Shown here: one piece after another, positions 35,948 through 44,013 of the stretch
Numbering within the stretch: position 1 is the stretch's first letter
Layout: each line of letters begins with the position of its first letter
Assembly (NCBI GenBank): GCA_020026155.1
Contig: JAHHQX010000012.1
Span: 1-54,166 of the forward strand
Source: Actinobacillus sp.
Lineage (GTDB): Bacteria; Pseudomonadota; Gammaproteobacteria; Enterobacterales; Pasteurellaceae
Reading direction: 5' to 3'
Length of the DNA stretch: 54,166 nt
The notes under the pieces: model-generated
Database searches by the model: none
What the model saw: the letters and a program-made list of their open reading frames with translations, nothing else
Told to the model about the DNA's origin: nothing
Position numbers and translations under genes: made by a program

Positions 35948-37147
35948 TTATAGATTTGTCGCCTGTGGATTAGCGGAATCTAAGAGTTTATTCATTAAAT
36001 TCACACTCGTTAAAGTCGATGGTAAATCCATAGCAATATCTTCATTTTGTAATTTTTGAACTGCCGCTAAGAATTGCGTTACCATTGGCTCTTTCATATC
36101 AAAATAACGTTTTGTCCAATCTGCAACAAGTTGTAGAGATTGTTTGTATACGCCTTCTTGATGGCGTTCTACTGCGATAGTCGCAATTTGTAGACGTAAG
36201 TGTAGATTTTCACGTAAATAGATTTCTTGACGCGGAGTCAATAACTCTTGGCTATTCGAGTTTCGTGGTGTTGCTCGAATAAATTTATCCATAAATGAAC
36301 CAATAGATTTTTTAATATTTTCTTTCCAATCCTTCACGGAACTACTTAATTTTTTATCATCTTCATGACGTAAACTGAGTGGCATTAAGTCTGGCACTTC
36401 AGCAGTTAAATCTGAAAGCTCTGCCATAATTTTATCTTCATCCACTACTTTCACAGCCATTAAAGTACGTAAATCTTGTGCAATCGCGGCACGTACTGAG
36501 AGCGCACTCGGATCATCAATTTGCGCTAATGTACGATCCGCCGCATGCAATAAAGCAATAGTGGATGGCACATCATCACTAATCACTAATTTTTGATACG
36601 CATTATTTAACAAATAATTTGCTTCTGCCAATTTCCACGCTTTTGGATGCGTGTCTTTCATTCCTGAATTTAAGCGATTAATTTGAATTTGTAGCGCATT
36701 AATGGCTTGGTTCTTAATCTGAAGCTCATCGTTCAGATTTGCGACTTTATCTTGCAATTTTTCGTCATTTTTCTGTAAATCTTGTACAGTATTACTTACC
36801 GTATTTAATTGGTTAGATAAAGGAGAACCTTCTTGTAATTTTTGAGAAATTTGCGCAATTTGTTCGTTTAATTGATTAATTTGCGTATTAGATTGTCTAT
36901 CATTTTGCTGGATAAAATAAAAACCTCCAGCTCCAATGCCTAAACTCAATAAAATAGCCAAAATTGCTAATGCCGTACCACTACCTTTTTTTGTTTTTTG
37001 CTTTGATTTTTGATCGGGTACGCCACTATTTTCGTCATTTTTTTTCATTTTTTCTGCTTGTGATTTCGCTTTAACGGTCGTTTCCGCTGGCGCTGTCACA
37101 TTTTTATCCGCTTTATTATCTTGCGGGGAATTATTTTCTTTCGACAT
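35948..37147 (-). CDS. hemX: HemX-family membrane protein
   Basis: Bitopic membrane protein of 399 residues. A Lys/Glu/Asn-rich cytoplasmic tail (about 1-52) is followed by one membrane helix (TALAILAILLSLGIGAGGFYF, about 57-77), a coiled coil (QINQLNEQIAQISQKLQEGS onward, about 90-160), and a helical C-terminal domain starting near WKLAEANYLLNNAYQ. The name reflects homology to E. coli HemX, once called uroporphyrinogen III methyltransferase; no methyltransferase motif is visible. It forms a pair with hemY. hemC and hemD, which precede hemX in E. coli, are absent here; trmL is the divergent neighbour. Confidence 0.88.
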   Translation of the reverse strand: MSKENNSPQDNKADKNVTAPAETTVKAKSQAEKMKKNDENSGVPDQKSKQKTKKGSGTALAILAILLSLGIGAGGFYFIQQNDRQSNTQINQLNEQIAQISQKLQEGSPLSNQLNTVSNTVQDLQKNDEKLQDKVANLNDELQIKNQAINALQIQINRLNSGMKDTHPKAWKLAEANYLLNNAYQKLVISDDVPSTIALLHAADRTLAQIDDPSALSVRAAIAQDLRTLMAVKVVDEDKIMAELSDLTAEVPDLMPLSLRHEDDKKLSSSVKDWKENIKKSIGSFMDKFIRATPRNSNSQELLTPRQEIYLRENLHLRLQIATIAVERHQEGVYKQSLQLVADWTKRYFDMKEPMVTQFLAAVQKLQNEDIAMDLPSTLTSVNLMNKLLDSANPQATNL

Positions 37148-37326
37148 TAGAATTCTCCTCTAGGAATGAAGAAACTGGGTAGGCATAAATTTACGATATT
37201 AAACTATGGTTATCGTAGCATTTATCAATATGAATGTCAGTTTTCTCTTTAGGCTTTTGTGAAGTTTTTCTTGTGCTTTATGTCGACAAGGGTACAATCT
37301 TTTCTTTTTTAGCTGAAAGATAAACT

Positions 37327-37821
37327 ATGTTAGATATTGTATTATACGAGCCAGAAATTCCTCAAAATACAGGAAACATCATTCGCCTATGTGCTAATAC
37401 GGGTTTTAGACTCCATCTGATCGAGCCACTCGGTTTCCGTTGGGATGATAAAAAATTACGTCGTAGTGGTTTAGACTATCATGAATATGCAGACATTAAA
37501 CATTATAAAAACTATGCCGAATTTCTAGAACTCGCTCAGCCAAAACGTATTTTTGCGATGACAACCAAGGGACTCCCCTCTCCAAGCCAAGTACGTTTTC
37601 AAGCGGGTGACTTTTTAATGTTTGGTCCAGAAACACGCGGTATCCCAAAAGATATTTTAGATACTTTCCCAATCGAGCAAAAACTACGTATTCCGATGGT
37701 TGCCAATAGCCGTAGCATGAACTTATCTAACTCCGTTGCAGTGGCAGTATATGAAGCATGGCGACAACTTGGCTTCACCGATGCCGTTAACTATGATCCA
37801 ACTTTTAACGCGGAGGCGTAA
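37327..37821 (+). CDS. trmL: tRNA (cytidine/uridine-34-2'-O)-methyltransferase TrmL
   Basis: SPOUT-family methyltransferase that modifies the wobble ribose of two tRNA-Leu isoacceptors. It has 164 residues with the trefoil-knot motifs NTGNIIRLCANTG (about 13-25), FGPETRGIP (about 100-108) and IPMVANSRSMNLSNSVAVAV (about 121-140). Also known as yibK. The last base of its stop codon is the first base of the engB start codon (TAATG), so the two are translationally coupled. Confidence 0.95.
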   Translation: MLDIVLYEPEIPQNTGNIIRLCANTGFRLHLIEPLGFRWDDKKLRRSGLDYHEYADIKHYKNYAEFLELAQPKRIFAMTTKGLPSPSQVRFQAGDFLMFGPETRGIPKDILDTFPIEQKLRIPMVANSRSMNLSNSVAVAVYEAWRQLGFTDAVNYDPTFNAEA

Positions 37822-38462
37822 TGACAACAGATTTTCGTTTAAATTATCAAAAAACCCATTTTTTAATTAGTGCGCCAAATATTAAATCAATGCCACCAGA
37901 ACAAGGAATTGAAGTTGCATTTGTTGGCCGATCTAATGCTGGAAAATCCACTGCATTAAACGCCCTAACTAAACAAAAAAACTTAGCGCGCACTTCAAAA
38001 ACCCCGGGACGTACTCAGCTTATCAACGTATTTGAAGTTGAACCCGATTGTAAACTCGTCGATCTTCCTGGATATGGCTATGCTGCTGTGCCTGAAAAAA
38101 TGAAGATCCAATGGCAACGATCTTTAGGTGAATATTTACAAGAACGTGAATGTTTAAAAGGGATCGTCGTCTTAATGGATATTCGTCACCCATTAAAAGA
38201 TCTCGATCAACAGATGATCGAATGGGCAGTAATGGCAAATAAATCGGTTCTTCTATTACTCACAAAAGCAGATAAATTAAGCCAAGGCGCACGCATTAAA
38301 CAAGTTAAAATGGTTCGCGAGGCGATTTTACCGTTCCAAGGGGATATTGAAGTAGAAGCTTTCTCTGGTACCAATAAAATCGGGATTGATAAACTTTCTG
38401 CTAAACTCAACAGTTGGTTTTCACCCGTAACCGCCTATTTAGCAGAAAAAGTAAAAGAATAA
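37821..38462 (+). CDS. engB: Ribosome biogenesis GTP-binding protein EngB (YsxC/YihA)
   Basis: Essential GTPase in late 50S subunit assembly. It has 213 residues with G1 GRSNAGKSTALNAL (near 32), G2/switch I TSKTPGRTQL, G3 LVDLPGYGYA, G4 LTKADKL and G5 near FSGTNKIG. The protein is complete. It is coupled to trmL by a one-base overlap and followed by a hairpin shared with the convergent VirK-family gene. Confidence 0.95.
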   Translation: MTTDFRLNYQKTHFLISAPNIKSMPPEQGIEVAFVGRSNAGKSTALNALTKQKNLARTSKTPGRTQLINVFEVEPDCKLVDLPGYGYAAVPEKMKIQWQRSLGEYLQERECLKGIVVLMDIRHPLKDLDQQMIEWAVMANKSVLLLLTKADKLSQGARIKQVKMVREAILPFQGDIEVEAFSGTNKIGIDKLSAKLNSWFSPVTAYLAEKVKE

Positions 38463-38469
38463 TAAATTC

Positions 38470-38497
38470 AAATGGATATTGTTAAATATCCATTTTT
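38470..38497. terminator. Terminator between engB and the VirK-family gene
   Basis: AAATGGATATT (38470-38480) pairs with AATATCCATTT (38485-38495), T-rich on the right; suitable for both converging genes. Confidence 0.7.
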
Positions 38498-38500
38498 ATT

Positions 38501-39367
38501 TTATGCGTGGAGAGCCGTTTTTACTTGTTCTGCAATGTCATGTAACATCGCATAACGCTTGCGGTACATACTGCGTTTTTTGCTTGGAATTTCCTCTAAA
38601 TCACGGTTTTCTAGCGTAAGCGGCAATTCCCAATATGCTTTCAATGTCCCTTTACTTTCCCCAAAAATAGCATCGTAATCCACCACAAAACTACTTGATT
38701 TAATAAAGCGAGATTTATTTTGGTATTTTTGTGGAATCCCCAATAAACGCGAATAACCTAAAGCGGCTGTCACCATTTTCATTACTTCCACCATCAAATA
38801 AGCGGGGCGCAACCCATGGCATACTTTTGTCAACTGCTTAACCATTTCCTTTGAACCGGCTTGGTTAGGCCCTTGAATGACCGCAATCAGTAACGCGTCC
38901 TCAATTTTGCCAAAAGTGAGTAAATAAATAAGCTCATTATTCGCCTTATGGAAAAGCTCAATATTCCAGAAGCCCTCCATCGGTTGGAACGTATTAATCC
39001 CTAAACGAAGCTCATACTCGTCCATTACCGTAGCCAGTACAATATTTTTTTCAAGTACCGAATCTGCGCCTAATTGTGTCAATCTTTCCGGTAAAAAGCG
39101 TAAATTTTCGCACATTTCCTGTAACCGCTTCTGACCGCTAAAACGTTTATCTAAAAAACGATGAGCAAGTGGATAACTAAAATTTGGTCGAGCATTTAAA
39201 AGTGGAATTAAATACGGATTTTGATTTACAAAATATTCAAATGCTTTGATTCTATTACGATTTAAAAAACTACGTAAATTGTAGCGGAATCGTTTTGCCG
39301 CATAAGATTTATTATTGCGATCTGGATAAATAGCCTGTGCGTGAGGCCAAGAATAAGTAGTTTGCAT
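38501..39367 (-). CDS. VirK/YbjX family protein (DUF535)
   Basis: 288 residues, no signal peptide or membrane segment. The protein resembles the DUF535 family (Shigella VirK, E. coli YbjX), with an N-terminal basic region and the segments ENIVLATVMDEYELRLGI, FWNIELFHKANNELIYLLTF, GPNQAGSKEMVKQLTKVCHG and the C-terminal DLEEIPSKKRSMYRKRYAML. Family members have been linked to surface virulence factors and membrane stress, but no biochemical activity is known. It stands alone between engB and comM, divergent from comM. Confidence 0.8.
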   Translation of the reverse strand: MQTTYSWPHAQAIYPDRNNKSYAAKRFRYNLRSFLNRNRIKAFEYFVNQNPYLIPLLNARPNFSYPLAHRFLDKRFSGQKRLQEMCENLRFLPERLTQLGADSVLEKNIVLATVMDEYELRLGINTFQPMEGFWNIELFHKANNELIYLLTFGKIEDALLIAVIQGPNQAGSKEMVKQLTKVCHGLRPAYLMVEVMKMVTAALGYSRLLGIPQKYQNKSRFIKSSSFVVDYDAIFGESKGTLKAYWELPLTLENRDLEEIPSKKRSMYRKRYAMLHDIAEQVKTALHA

Positions 39368-39420
39368 AAAATAATCTCAAAAAATTAAATAAAACATCAA
39401 ATTACCCCAACAAATACGAT

Positions 39421-39442
39421 CTTTGCGAGCGAGATCGAAATT
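39421..39442. promoter_or_regulatory. CRP-S (Sxy-dependent) competence site upstream of comM
   Basis: TGCGA-GCGAGA-TCGAA (39424-39439) matches the Pasteurellaceae CRP-S core TGCGA-N6-TCGCA at nine of ten positions; the T-to-C change at the fourth base of TGTGA is the mark of Sxy-dependent sites. A -10-like TAATTA (39464-39469) lies about 35 bp downstream of the centre, and comM starts at 39519. Confidence 0.7.
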
Positions 39443-39518
39443 TCTCTTCCTTGAGATTTGTTTTAATTATTACCTTCTTTATTTTATGTATACCAAGTCT
39501 ATAAATATGGAGAAAAAC

Positions 39519-41057
39519 ATGTCTCTCGCCGTAGTATATAGTCGTGCCTCAATTGGTGTTGAAGCACCTCTCGTCACAATTGAAGTCCACATCAGTAATG
39601 GCAAGCCCGCTTTTACCCTTGTCGGATTACCTGAAAAAACGGTAACTGAAGCCCAAGGCCGAGTGCGCAGTGCGCTTATTAATGCGAATTTTAAATATCC
39701 TGCTAAGCGGATCACCGTAAATTTAGCACCTGCAGATTTACCTAAAGAAGGTGGACGCTTTGACCTTCCGATTGCCATTGGTATCCTTGCGGCATCAGGT
39801 CAGCTTGATGGTAAACATCTTCAATCTTACGAACTACTTGGTGAATTAGCCCTTACTGGACAACTCCGTGGTGTCCAAGGCATAATTCCGGCTATTTTAG
39901 CGGCAGAAAAGGCAAAACGCCATTTAATTATTGCAGAAAAAAATGCCAATGAGGCTGCTCTCGTTTCCCAACAAGAAACTTATTACGCGCCGAATCTCCT
40001 AGCAGTGGTTAATTTTTTAAATCAACAACAATCGCTACCACTGGCTAGCGATGCTATTTCTGAAATACCCCCTCCGACTTTAACCTCCACGCGAGATATG
40101 ACAGATATTATTGGTCAGCAACACGCTAAGCGTGCCTTAACGATTGCGGCCGCGGGGCAACATAATCTGCTCTTTTTAGGTCCACCCGGGACAGGTAAAA
40201 CGATGTTGGCTAGTCGCTTGACGGATTTATTACCTGAGATGTCGGATAGTGAGGCTATCGAAACAGCATCAGTAACTAGCCTTGTACAAAATGAATTGAA
40301 TTTCCATAATTGGAAAAAGCGCCCTTTTCGCGCCCCCCATCATAGTGCTTCTATGCCTGCTCTAGTAGGCGGAGGCACTGTGCCAAAACCTGGTGAAATT
40401 TCATTAGCCCATAATGGCGTGCTATTTTTAGATGAATTGCCTGAATTTGAACGGAAAGTACTAGACGCCTTACGTCAGCCTTTAGAAAGCGGGGAAATTA
40501 TCATTTCTCGTGCGAATGCAAAAATTCAATTTCCCGCGCGTTTTCAATTAATCGCCGCCATGAATCCAAGCCCAACGGGGCATTATACGGGAACCCATAA
40601 TCGCACATCGCCTCAACAAGTTATGCGCTATTTAAATCGGCTTTCTGGTCCTTTCCTTGATCGTTTCGATCTTTCCATCGAAGTGCCTTTATTACCGCAG
40701 GGGACATTACAAAAACTGGATCAATCTAGCGAACGAGGCGAAAGCAGTGCCGAGATCCGTGAACGGATCATTATGGCTCGTCAAATTCAACTACAACGTG
40801 CTGGTAAAGTGAATGCCTATTTAAGTAGTAAAGAAATTGAAACTTTTTGTAAAATCGGTGAAAAAGAGGCGATCTTCTTAGAAAATGCACTCAATAAATT
40901 AGGTTTATCTGTACGTGCCTATCACCGTATTTTAAAAGTTGCCCGCACTATTGCAGATTTGGAAAATGAAAAAGATATTCAACAAAAACACCTTGCCGAA
41001 GCGTTAGGTTACCGAGCCATGGACAGGCTTTTGCAAAAATTAGGCAAAGAATTGTAA
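39519..41057 (+). CDS. comM: Competence protein ComM (YifB), branch-migration helicase
   Basis: AAA+ ATPase that extends recombination of incoming DNA during natural transformation. From the ATG at 39519 (GGAG seven bases before) it has 512 residues; upstream in-frame starts lack a site and extend past the family's normal N-terminus MSLAVVYSRASIG. Order: ChlI-type domain with NLAPADLPKEGGRFDLPIAI near 70, Mg-chelatase AAA+ domain with Walker A GPPGTGKTMLASR near 220 and Walker B GVLFLDELPEF near 305, and a C-terminal domain with SVRAYHRILKVARTIADL. A CRP-S site lies upstream. Confidence 0.95.
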   Translation: MSLAVVYSRASIGVEAPLVTIEVHISNGKPAFTLVGLPEKTVTEAQGRVRSALINANFKYPAKRITVNLAPADLPKEGGRFDLPIAIGILAASGQLDGKHLQSYELLGELALTGQLRGVQGIIPAILAAEKAKRHLIIAEKNANEAALVSQQETYYAPNLLAVVNFLNQQQSLPLASDAISEIPPPTLTSTRDMTDIIGQQHAKRALTIAAAGQHNLLFLGPPGTGKTMLASRLTDLLPEMSDSEAIETASVTSLVQNELNFHNWKKRPFRAPHHSASMPALVGGGTVPKPGEISLAHNGVLFLDELPEFERKVLDALRQPLESGEIIISRANAKIQFPARFQLIAAMNPSPTGHYTGTHNRTSPQQVMRYLNRLSGPFLDRFDLSIEVPLLPQGTLQKLDQSSERGESSAEIRERIIMARQIQLQRAGKVNAYLSSKEIETFCKIGEKEAIFLENALNKLGLSVRAYHRILKVARTIADLENEKDIQQKHLAEALGYRAMDRLLQKLGKEL

Positions 41058-41087
41058 AAATAAAAAAGAAGACAAAAAAATAAAATT

Positions 41088-41148
41088 ACGCCCCCATTTT
41101 CGTTATTTTTTATGTAGAAAGCATAATTTTCTACGAAAATGCGGGCGT
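41088..41148. repeat. Dispersed palindromic repeat, copy F (comM/gmhB), long form
   Basis: ACGCCCCCATTTTCGT (41088-41103) pairs with ACGAAAATGCGGGCGT (41133-41148), with a 29-base middle that itself contains GTAGAAA/TTTTCTAC. It lies between the converging ends of comM and gmhB and probably terminates both. Confidence 0.85.
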
Positions 41149-41169
41149 GATAAAATCTTTTCAAATAAT

Positions 41170-41721
41170 TTATTTACGACGTGATAAGAAACGTGGCAAA
41201 TCGGCAATACTATCCAAAACCGCATCAGCCATCTCTTCGCCCTCTTCGGTAATCGGTTTGCCAGTACGAACTAAAATACTCGTCCCAACATCCACACTTT
41301 TACCCGCCATAAGATCTTCAACCTTATCGCCGATCATAACGGACTTAGTCGGATCAATTTTTAACGCTTTGATCGCATCTTTCAGCATACCGCCTTTTGG
41401 TTTGCGACAATCGCAATCCTGACGGTACTCTCCTTTGCCATCAATATGATGCGGACAATAATAGATGCCATCTAAATCTACACCTTGTTCAGCTAAAGAC
41501 CAATCCATCCATTCTGTGAGTTGTAAAAATTGATCTTCTGTAAAATAACCACGAGCGATTCCAGACTGGTTGGTGACAAGCACTAAAAGGTAGCCCATTT
41601 GCTTTAATTTACGCAACGCCTCAATACTGTCTTCTACAAATTCAAAATCATCAATCGTATGCACATAACCATGATCAATATTTAATGTACCGTCACGATC
41701 TAAAAAAACTGCTTTATTCAT
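41170..41721 (-). CDS. gmhB: D-glycero-beta-D-manno-heptose-1,7-bisphosphate 7-phosphatase
   Basis: HAD-superfamily phosphatase in ADP-heptose synthesis. It has 183 residues. The nucleophile motif FLDRDGTLN is at residues 5-13, LVLVTNQSGIARGYF near 46, and the structural zinc site is formed by CPHHIDGKGEYRQDCDC near 92-108; GDKVEDLMAG is motif IV. Its substrate feeds HldD, encoded at 8527-9453. It is divergent from the NlpA-family gene and convergent with comM. Confidence 0.95.
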   Translation of the reverse strand: MNKAVFLDRDGTLNIDHGYVHTIDDFEFVEDSIEALRKLKQMGYLLVLVTNQSGIARGYFTEDQFLQLTEWMDWSLAEQGVDLDGIYYCPHHIDGKGEYRQDCDCRKPKGGMLKDAIKALKIDPTKSVMIGDKVEDLMAGKSVDVGTSILVRTGKPITEEGEEMADAVLDSIADLPRFLSRRK

Positions 41722-41854
41722 ATTTTCTCATTAATTTCGCTATAAATTGTTGCAAATTATCACCATTTCCCGCTATTTCCGCAATCTTTTTACAAAAAAT
41801 ATAAAAATTTACCTATAAACTGGAGAATTTTATTCTGTACTTATTTTATTCTTG

Positions 41855-41886
41855 ATTGATACAATTTTGATCATTATAGTATCAAT
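41855..41886. promoter_or_regulatory. Inverted repeat at the promoter of the NlpA-family gene
   Basis: ATTGATAC (41855-41862) and GTATCAAT (41879-41886) form a perfect 8-base inverted repeat with 16 bases between, around a central TGATCA. A possible promoter, TTGATC (41867-41872) and TATAAA (41889-41894) with 16 bases between, overlaps it. It looks like an operator; the cognate regulator is unknown. Confidence 0.5.
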
Positions 41887-41960
41887 TATATAAAATAAGA
41901 TTCAATTTTCCTATTAAATTCAAAAATCGAATATATTTAATTGATTTATAAGGTAATATC

Positions 41961-42761
41961 ATGAAGTTAAAGCAATATTTAAAGTTATATATTTTTTCTT
42001 CATTTTTACTGGGAAGTGTACAATTATATGCTCAGGGTGGTCATTTAATTGTAGCGGTCATGGCTGGACCAGAACTTAATGTTGCAAAAACGGCACAACA
42101 AATTGCACGTCAAAAATATAATTTAGAAGTCGATCTTATTCCAATGCTCGACTATGCTGCTCCTAACCAAGCACTTCAAGGGAAGATCATTGATGCGAAC
42201 GCCTATCAAGATCAGGGTTTTTTAGCCCAACAGAAACGAGATGCCAATTATCGAAATCTGGTCGTAATGGGCGAAACATTTATGTATCCTATGGGCGCAT
42301 ATTCGCAAAAATTTCATTCCATAAAAGAAATTCCTGATAATGCTAATATTGCTATCCCAAACGATCCGAGTAACCGTGGGCGAGCATTGCGCTTATTACA
42401 AGATTATGGATTTATTCACTTAAGAAATCCTATGGATCGAACACCATCGGTGGATGATATCATCTCAAATCCTAGACATTTAAAAATTCAACAAATGGCT
42501 GCTAATCTAATCGTCCCTTCCCTTAATCAAGTGGATGTCGGTATTATTAACAATACTTATTCAGCTTTAGCAGGGCTTTATGTATTCCAAAATGCATTAT
42601 TCTCTGAAGATAAAAATCTCTTTTATAAAAATTTAATTGTAGCCCGTGAGGATAATCAATCCGATCCGGATATCCAGCATTTTGTAGAAGCTTTTAATAG
42701 TCCTGAAGTGTTTCATAAGGCGCAGGAAGCCTTTAAAAATGCAGTTGTAAAATGTGAATAA
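41961..42761 (+). CDS. NlpA/MetQ-family substrate-binding protein without lipobox
   Basis: Periplasmic binding protein of the NlpA (MetQ) family, 266 residues. A signal sequence (residues 1 to about 25, ending VQLYA-QGG) has no cysteine, so it is predicted to be cleaved by signal peptidase I and released, unlike the usual lipoproteins of this family; the only cysteine is next to last. Family features are LNVAKTAQQIARQKYNLEVD, the ligand-cleft segment DANAYQDQGFL, IPNDPSNRGRALRLLQDYG and VDVGIINNTYS. No metN or metI partner lies nearby. The ligand is likely methionine or a related compound, but this is uncertain. Confidence 0.8.
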   Translation: MKLKQYLKLYIFSSFLLGSVQLYAQGGHLIVAVMAGPELNVAKTAQQIARQKYNLEVDLIPMLDYAAPNQALQGKIIDANAYQDQGFLAQQKRDANYRNLVVMGETFMYPMGAYSQKFHSIKEIPDNANIAIPNDPSNRGRALRLLQDYGFIHLRNPMDRTPSVDDIISNPRHLKIQQMAANLIVPSLNQVDVGIINNTYSALAGLYVFQNALFSEDKNLFYKNLIVAREDNQSDPDIQHFVEAFNSPEVFHKAQEAFKNAVVKCE

Positions 42762-42772
42762 TCAGTAAAAAG

Positions 42773-42814
42773 ACGCCCCAACTTTCGTATAAATTTTTAC
42801 GAAATTTGGGGCGT
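42773..42814. repeat. Dispersed palindromic repeat, copy G (NlpA gene / Gre-like gene)
   Basis: ACGCCCCAACTTTCGTA ... TACGAAATTTGGGGCGT: hairpin of about 17 bp with a single C-T mismatch, between two convergent gene ends. Confidence 0.88.
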
Positions 42815-42820
42815 GTTGTA

Positions 42821-43315
42821 TTATGCTAAAATCTCTTCAATATCCATTTCACGAATACCATTGGGAGTTTGAACGTGGATAGTATCTCCAACTTCTTTAT
42901 TCATTAAGGCCTTCGCAATCGGAGAGAGGTAAGAAATTTTATGAAGTTTCGCATCGGCTTCATCCACGCCAACTAATTGATATTCACACGTACAATCTTC
43001 TTCGGGTTTATATAAAACAACTTTCGATCCAAAACGTACTTTATCAGTCGCCTGATTATTCACGACTTTGGCGCTACCAATACGTTGCTCTAACAGCTGT
43101 AATTTAGCTTGTAAATAGTGCTGTTGCGCACGACTATTTGCTTGATGTTGCTGTTTTAAAGCCTCTAATTCCTCAACGAGTTCTCGCTGTTCTTGACGTA
43201 ACGCTTCCATTCCTTGCGGCGTGACATAGTTCACTTCACCTTCTGGTAAAAATGCGCGCGGTGCCACTACACCAACGGACATATCATCATTTTCTTTTAC
43301 AAAAGCACGACTCAT
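42821..43315 (-). CDS. GreA/GreB-family protein lacking the catalytic acidic tip
   Basis: 164 residues from the ATG at 43315 (MSRAFVKENDD; GGGAGA lies upstream; an in-frame start seven codons earlier is less likely). The C-terminal half is a Gre FKBP-like domain (SYLSPIAKALMNKEVGDTIH). The N-terminal half is a long Gln/Leu/Glu coiled coil. The tip motif GDxSEN with its two acidic residues, needed by GreA and GreB to stimulate transcript cleavage by RNA polymerase, is replaced by ANSRAQQHY. It may still bind the polymerase secondary channel. Such proteins are often labelled GreB, but cleavage activity is not expected. Confidence 0.75.
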   Translation of the reverse strand: MSRAFVKENDDMSVGVVAPRAFLPEGEVNYVTPQGMEALRQEQRELVEELEALKQQHQANSRAQQHYLQAKLQLLEQRIGSAKVVNNQATDKVRFGSKVVLYKPEEDCTCEYQLVGVDEADAKLHKISYLSPIAKALMNKEVGDTIHVQTPNGIREMDIEEILA

Positions 43316-43380
43316 TATTTTCTCCCTAAAAATCAAGGTATTACATAAATCTTACAGGACAAAAAGATAATATCGTTTCT

Positions 43381-44013
43381 TTATTTTTCAAGTTTACCGT
43401 TTTTAAACATTTCTTGGGCATAAATGTGTGCACCTTTCGCAAGCATTCGTAATTGTAAAATAACGCGTGCTTTCAATTTTTCACGCGCTTCCACTTCCAT
43501 ATCTAATGCGCTTGCGCCTGCCGCGAAGGTTAAATTAACAATCCCTTCCGCCTGAGTATAGGCAAAATCTTGCGGATATTTATGCTTCTCAGCAATGTAA
43601 TCTGCGAGCTCGTAAATAAAATATTTAAGCTCTAAATTTGCTGCATTGCGGAAAGTTTGAGAGGTCCCAGAACTTTCACATAAAATTAAGCGGAATACAT
43701 TAGGGTTATTACAAATAAACTCAAAAAATACATCGACTGAAATAGCGATGACACTCCCGCCACCTTCAATACGGCGACGCGTTTGACGTAAAAGTTGGCG
43801 TAACGCAAAACCTGCCTCGTCCACCATCTCTAAACCGAGTTCATCCAAATCGCGAAAATGGCGATAGAAAGATGTCGGTGCGATACCAGCTTCCCGCGCT
43901 ACTTCACGGAGCGTTAAGCTCGAAAAACTACGCTCAGAACTTAGTTGATTAAACGCGGCAGCCACAAGGGCTTGACGCGTTTTTTGTTTTTGAATTGCTC
44001 GAATACCTAACAT
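43381..44013 (-). CDS. fabR: TetR-family repressor FabR
   Basis: HTH repressor of unsaturated fatty-acid genes (fabA, fabB in E. coli). It has 210 residues, with an N-terminal TetR helix-turn-helix (LTLREVAREAGIAPTSFYRH near 33-52) and a helical ligand-binding domain. The context fits: fabR follows oxyR in E. coli too, and here its start overlaps the oxyR end by seven bases, indicating cotranscription and coupling. Confidence 0.9.
   Translation of the reverse strand: MLGIRAIQKQKTRQALVAAAFNQLSSERSFSSLTLREVAREAGIAPTSFYRHFRDLDELGLEMVDEAGFALRQLLRQTRRRIEGGGSVIAISVDVFFEFICNNPNVFRLILCESSGTSQTFRNAANLELKYFIYELADYIAEKHKYPQDFAYTQAEGIVNLTFAAGASALDMEVEAREKLKARVILQLRMLAKGAHIYAQEMFKNGKLEK

Noticed and set aside
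41841..41900. MetJ operator ahead of the NlpA-family gene
   Set aside because: No tandem AGACGTCT-like boxes are present; the inverted repeat there has a different sequence and spacing.
42821..43315. Standard GreB
   Set aside because: The acidic tip motif is absent and the N-terminal half does not match the GreB coiled coil.
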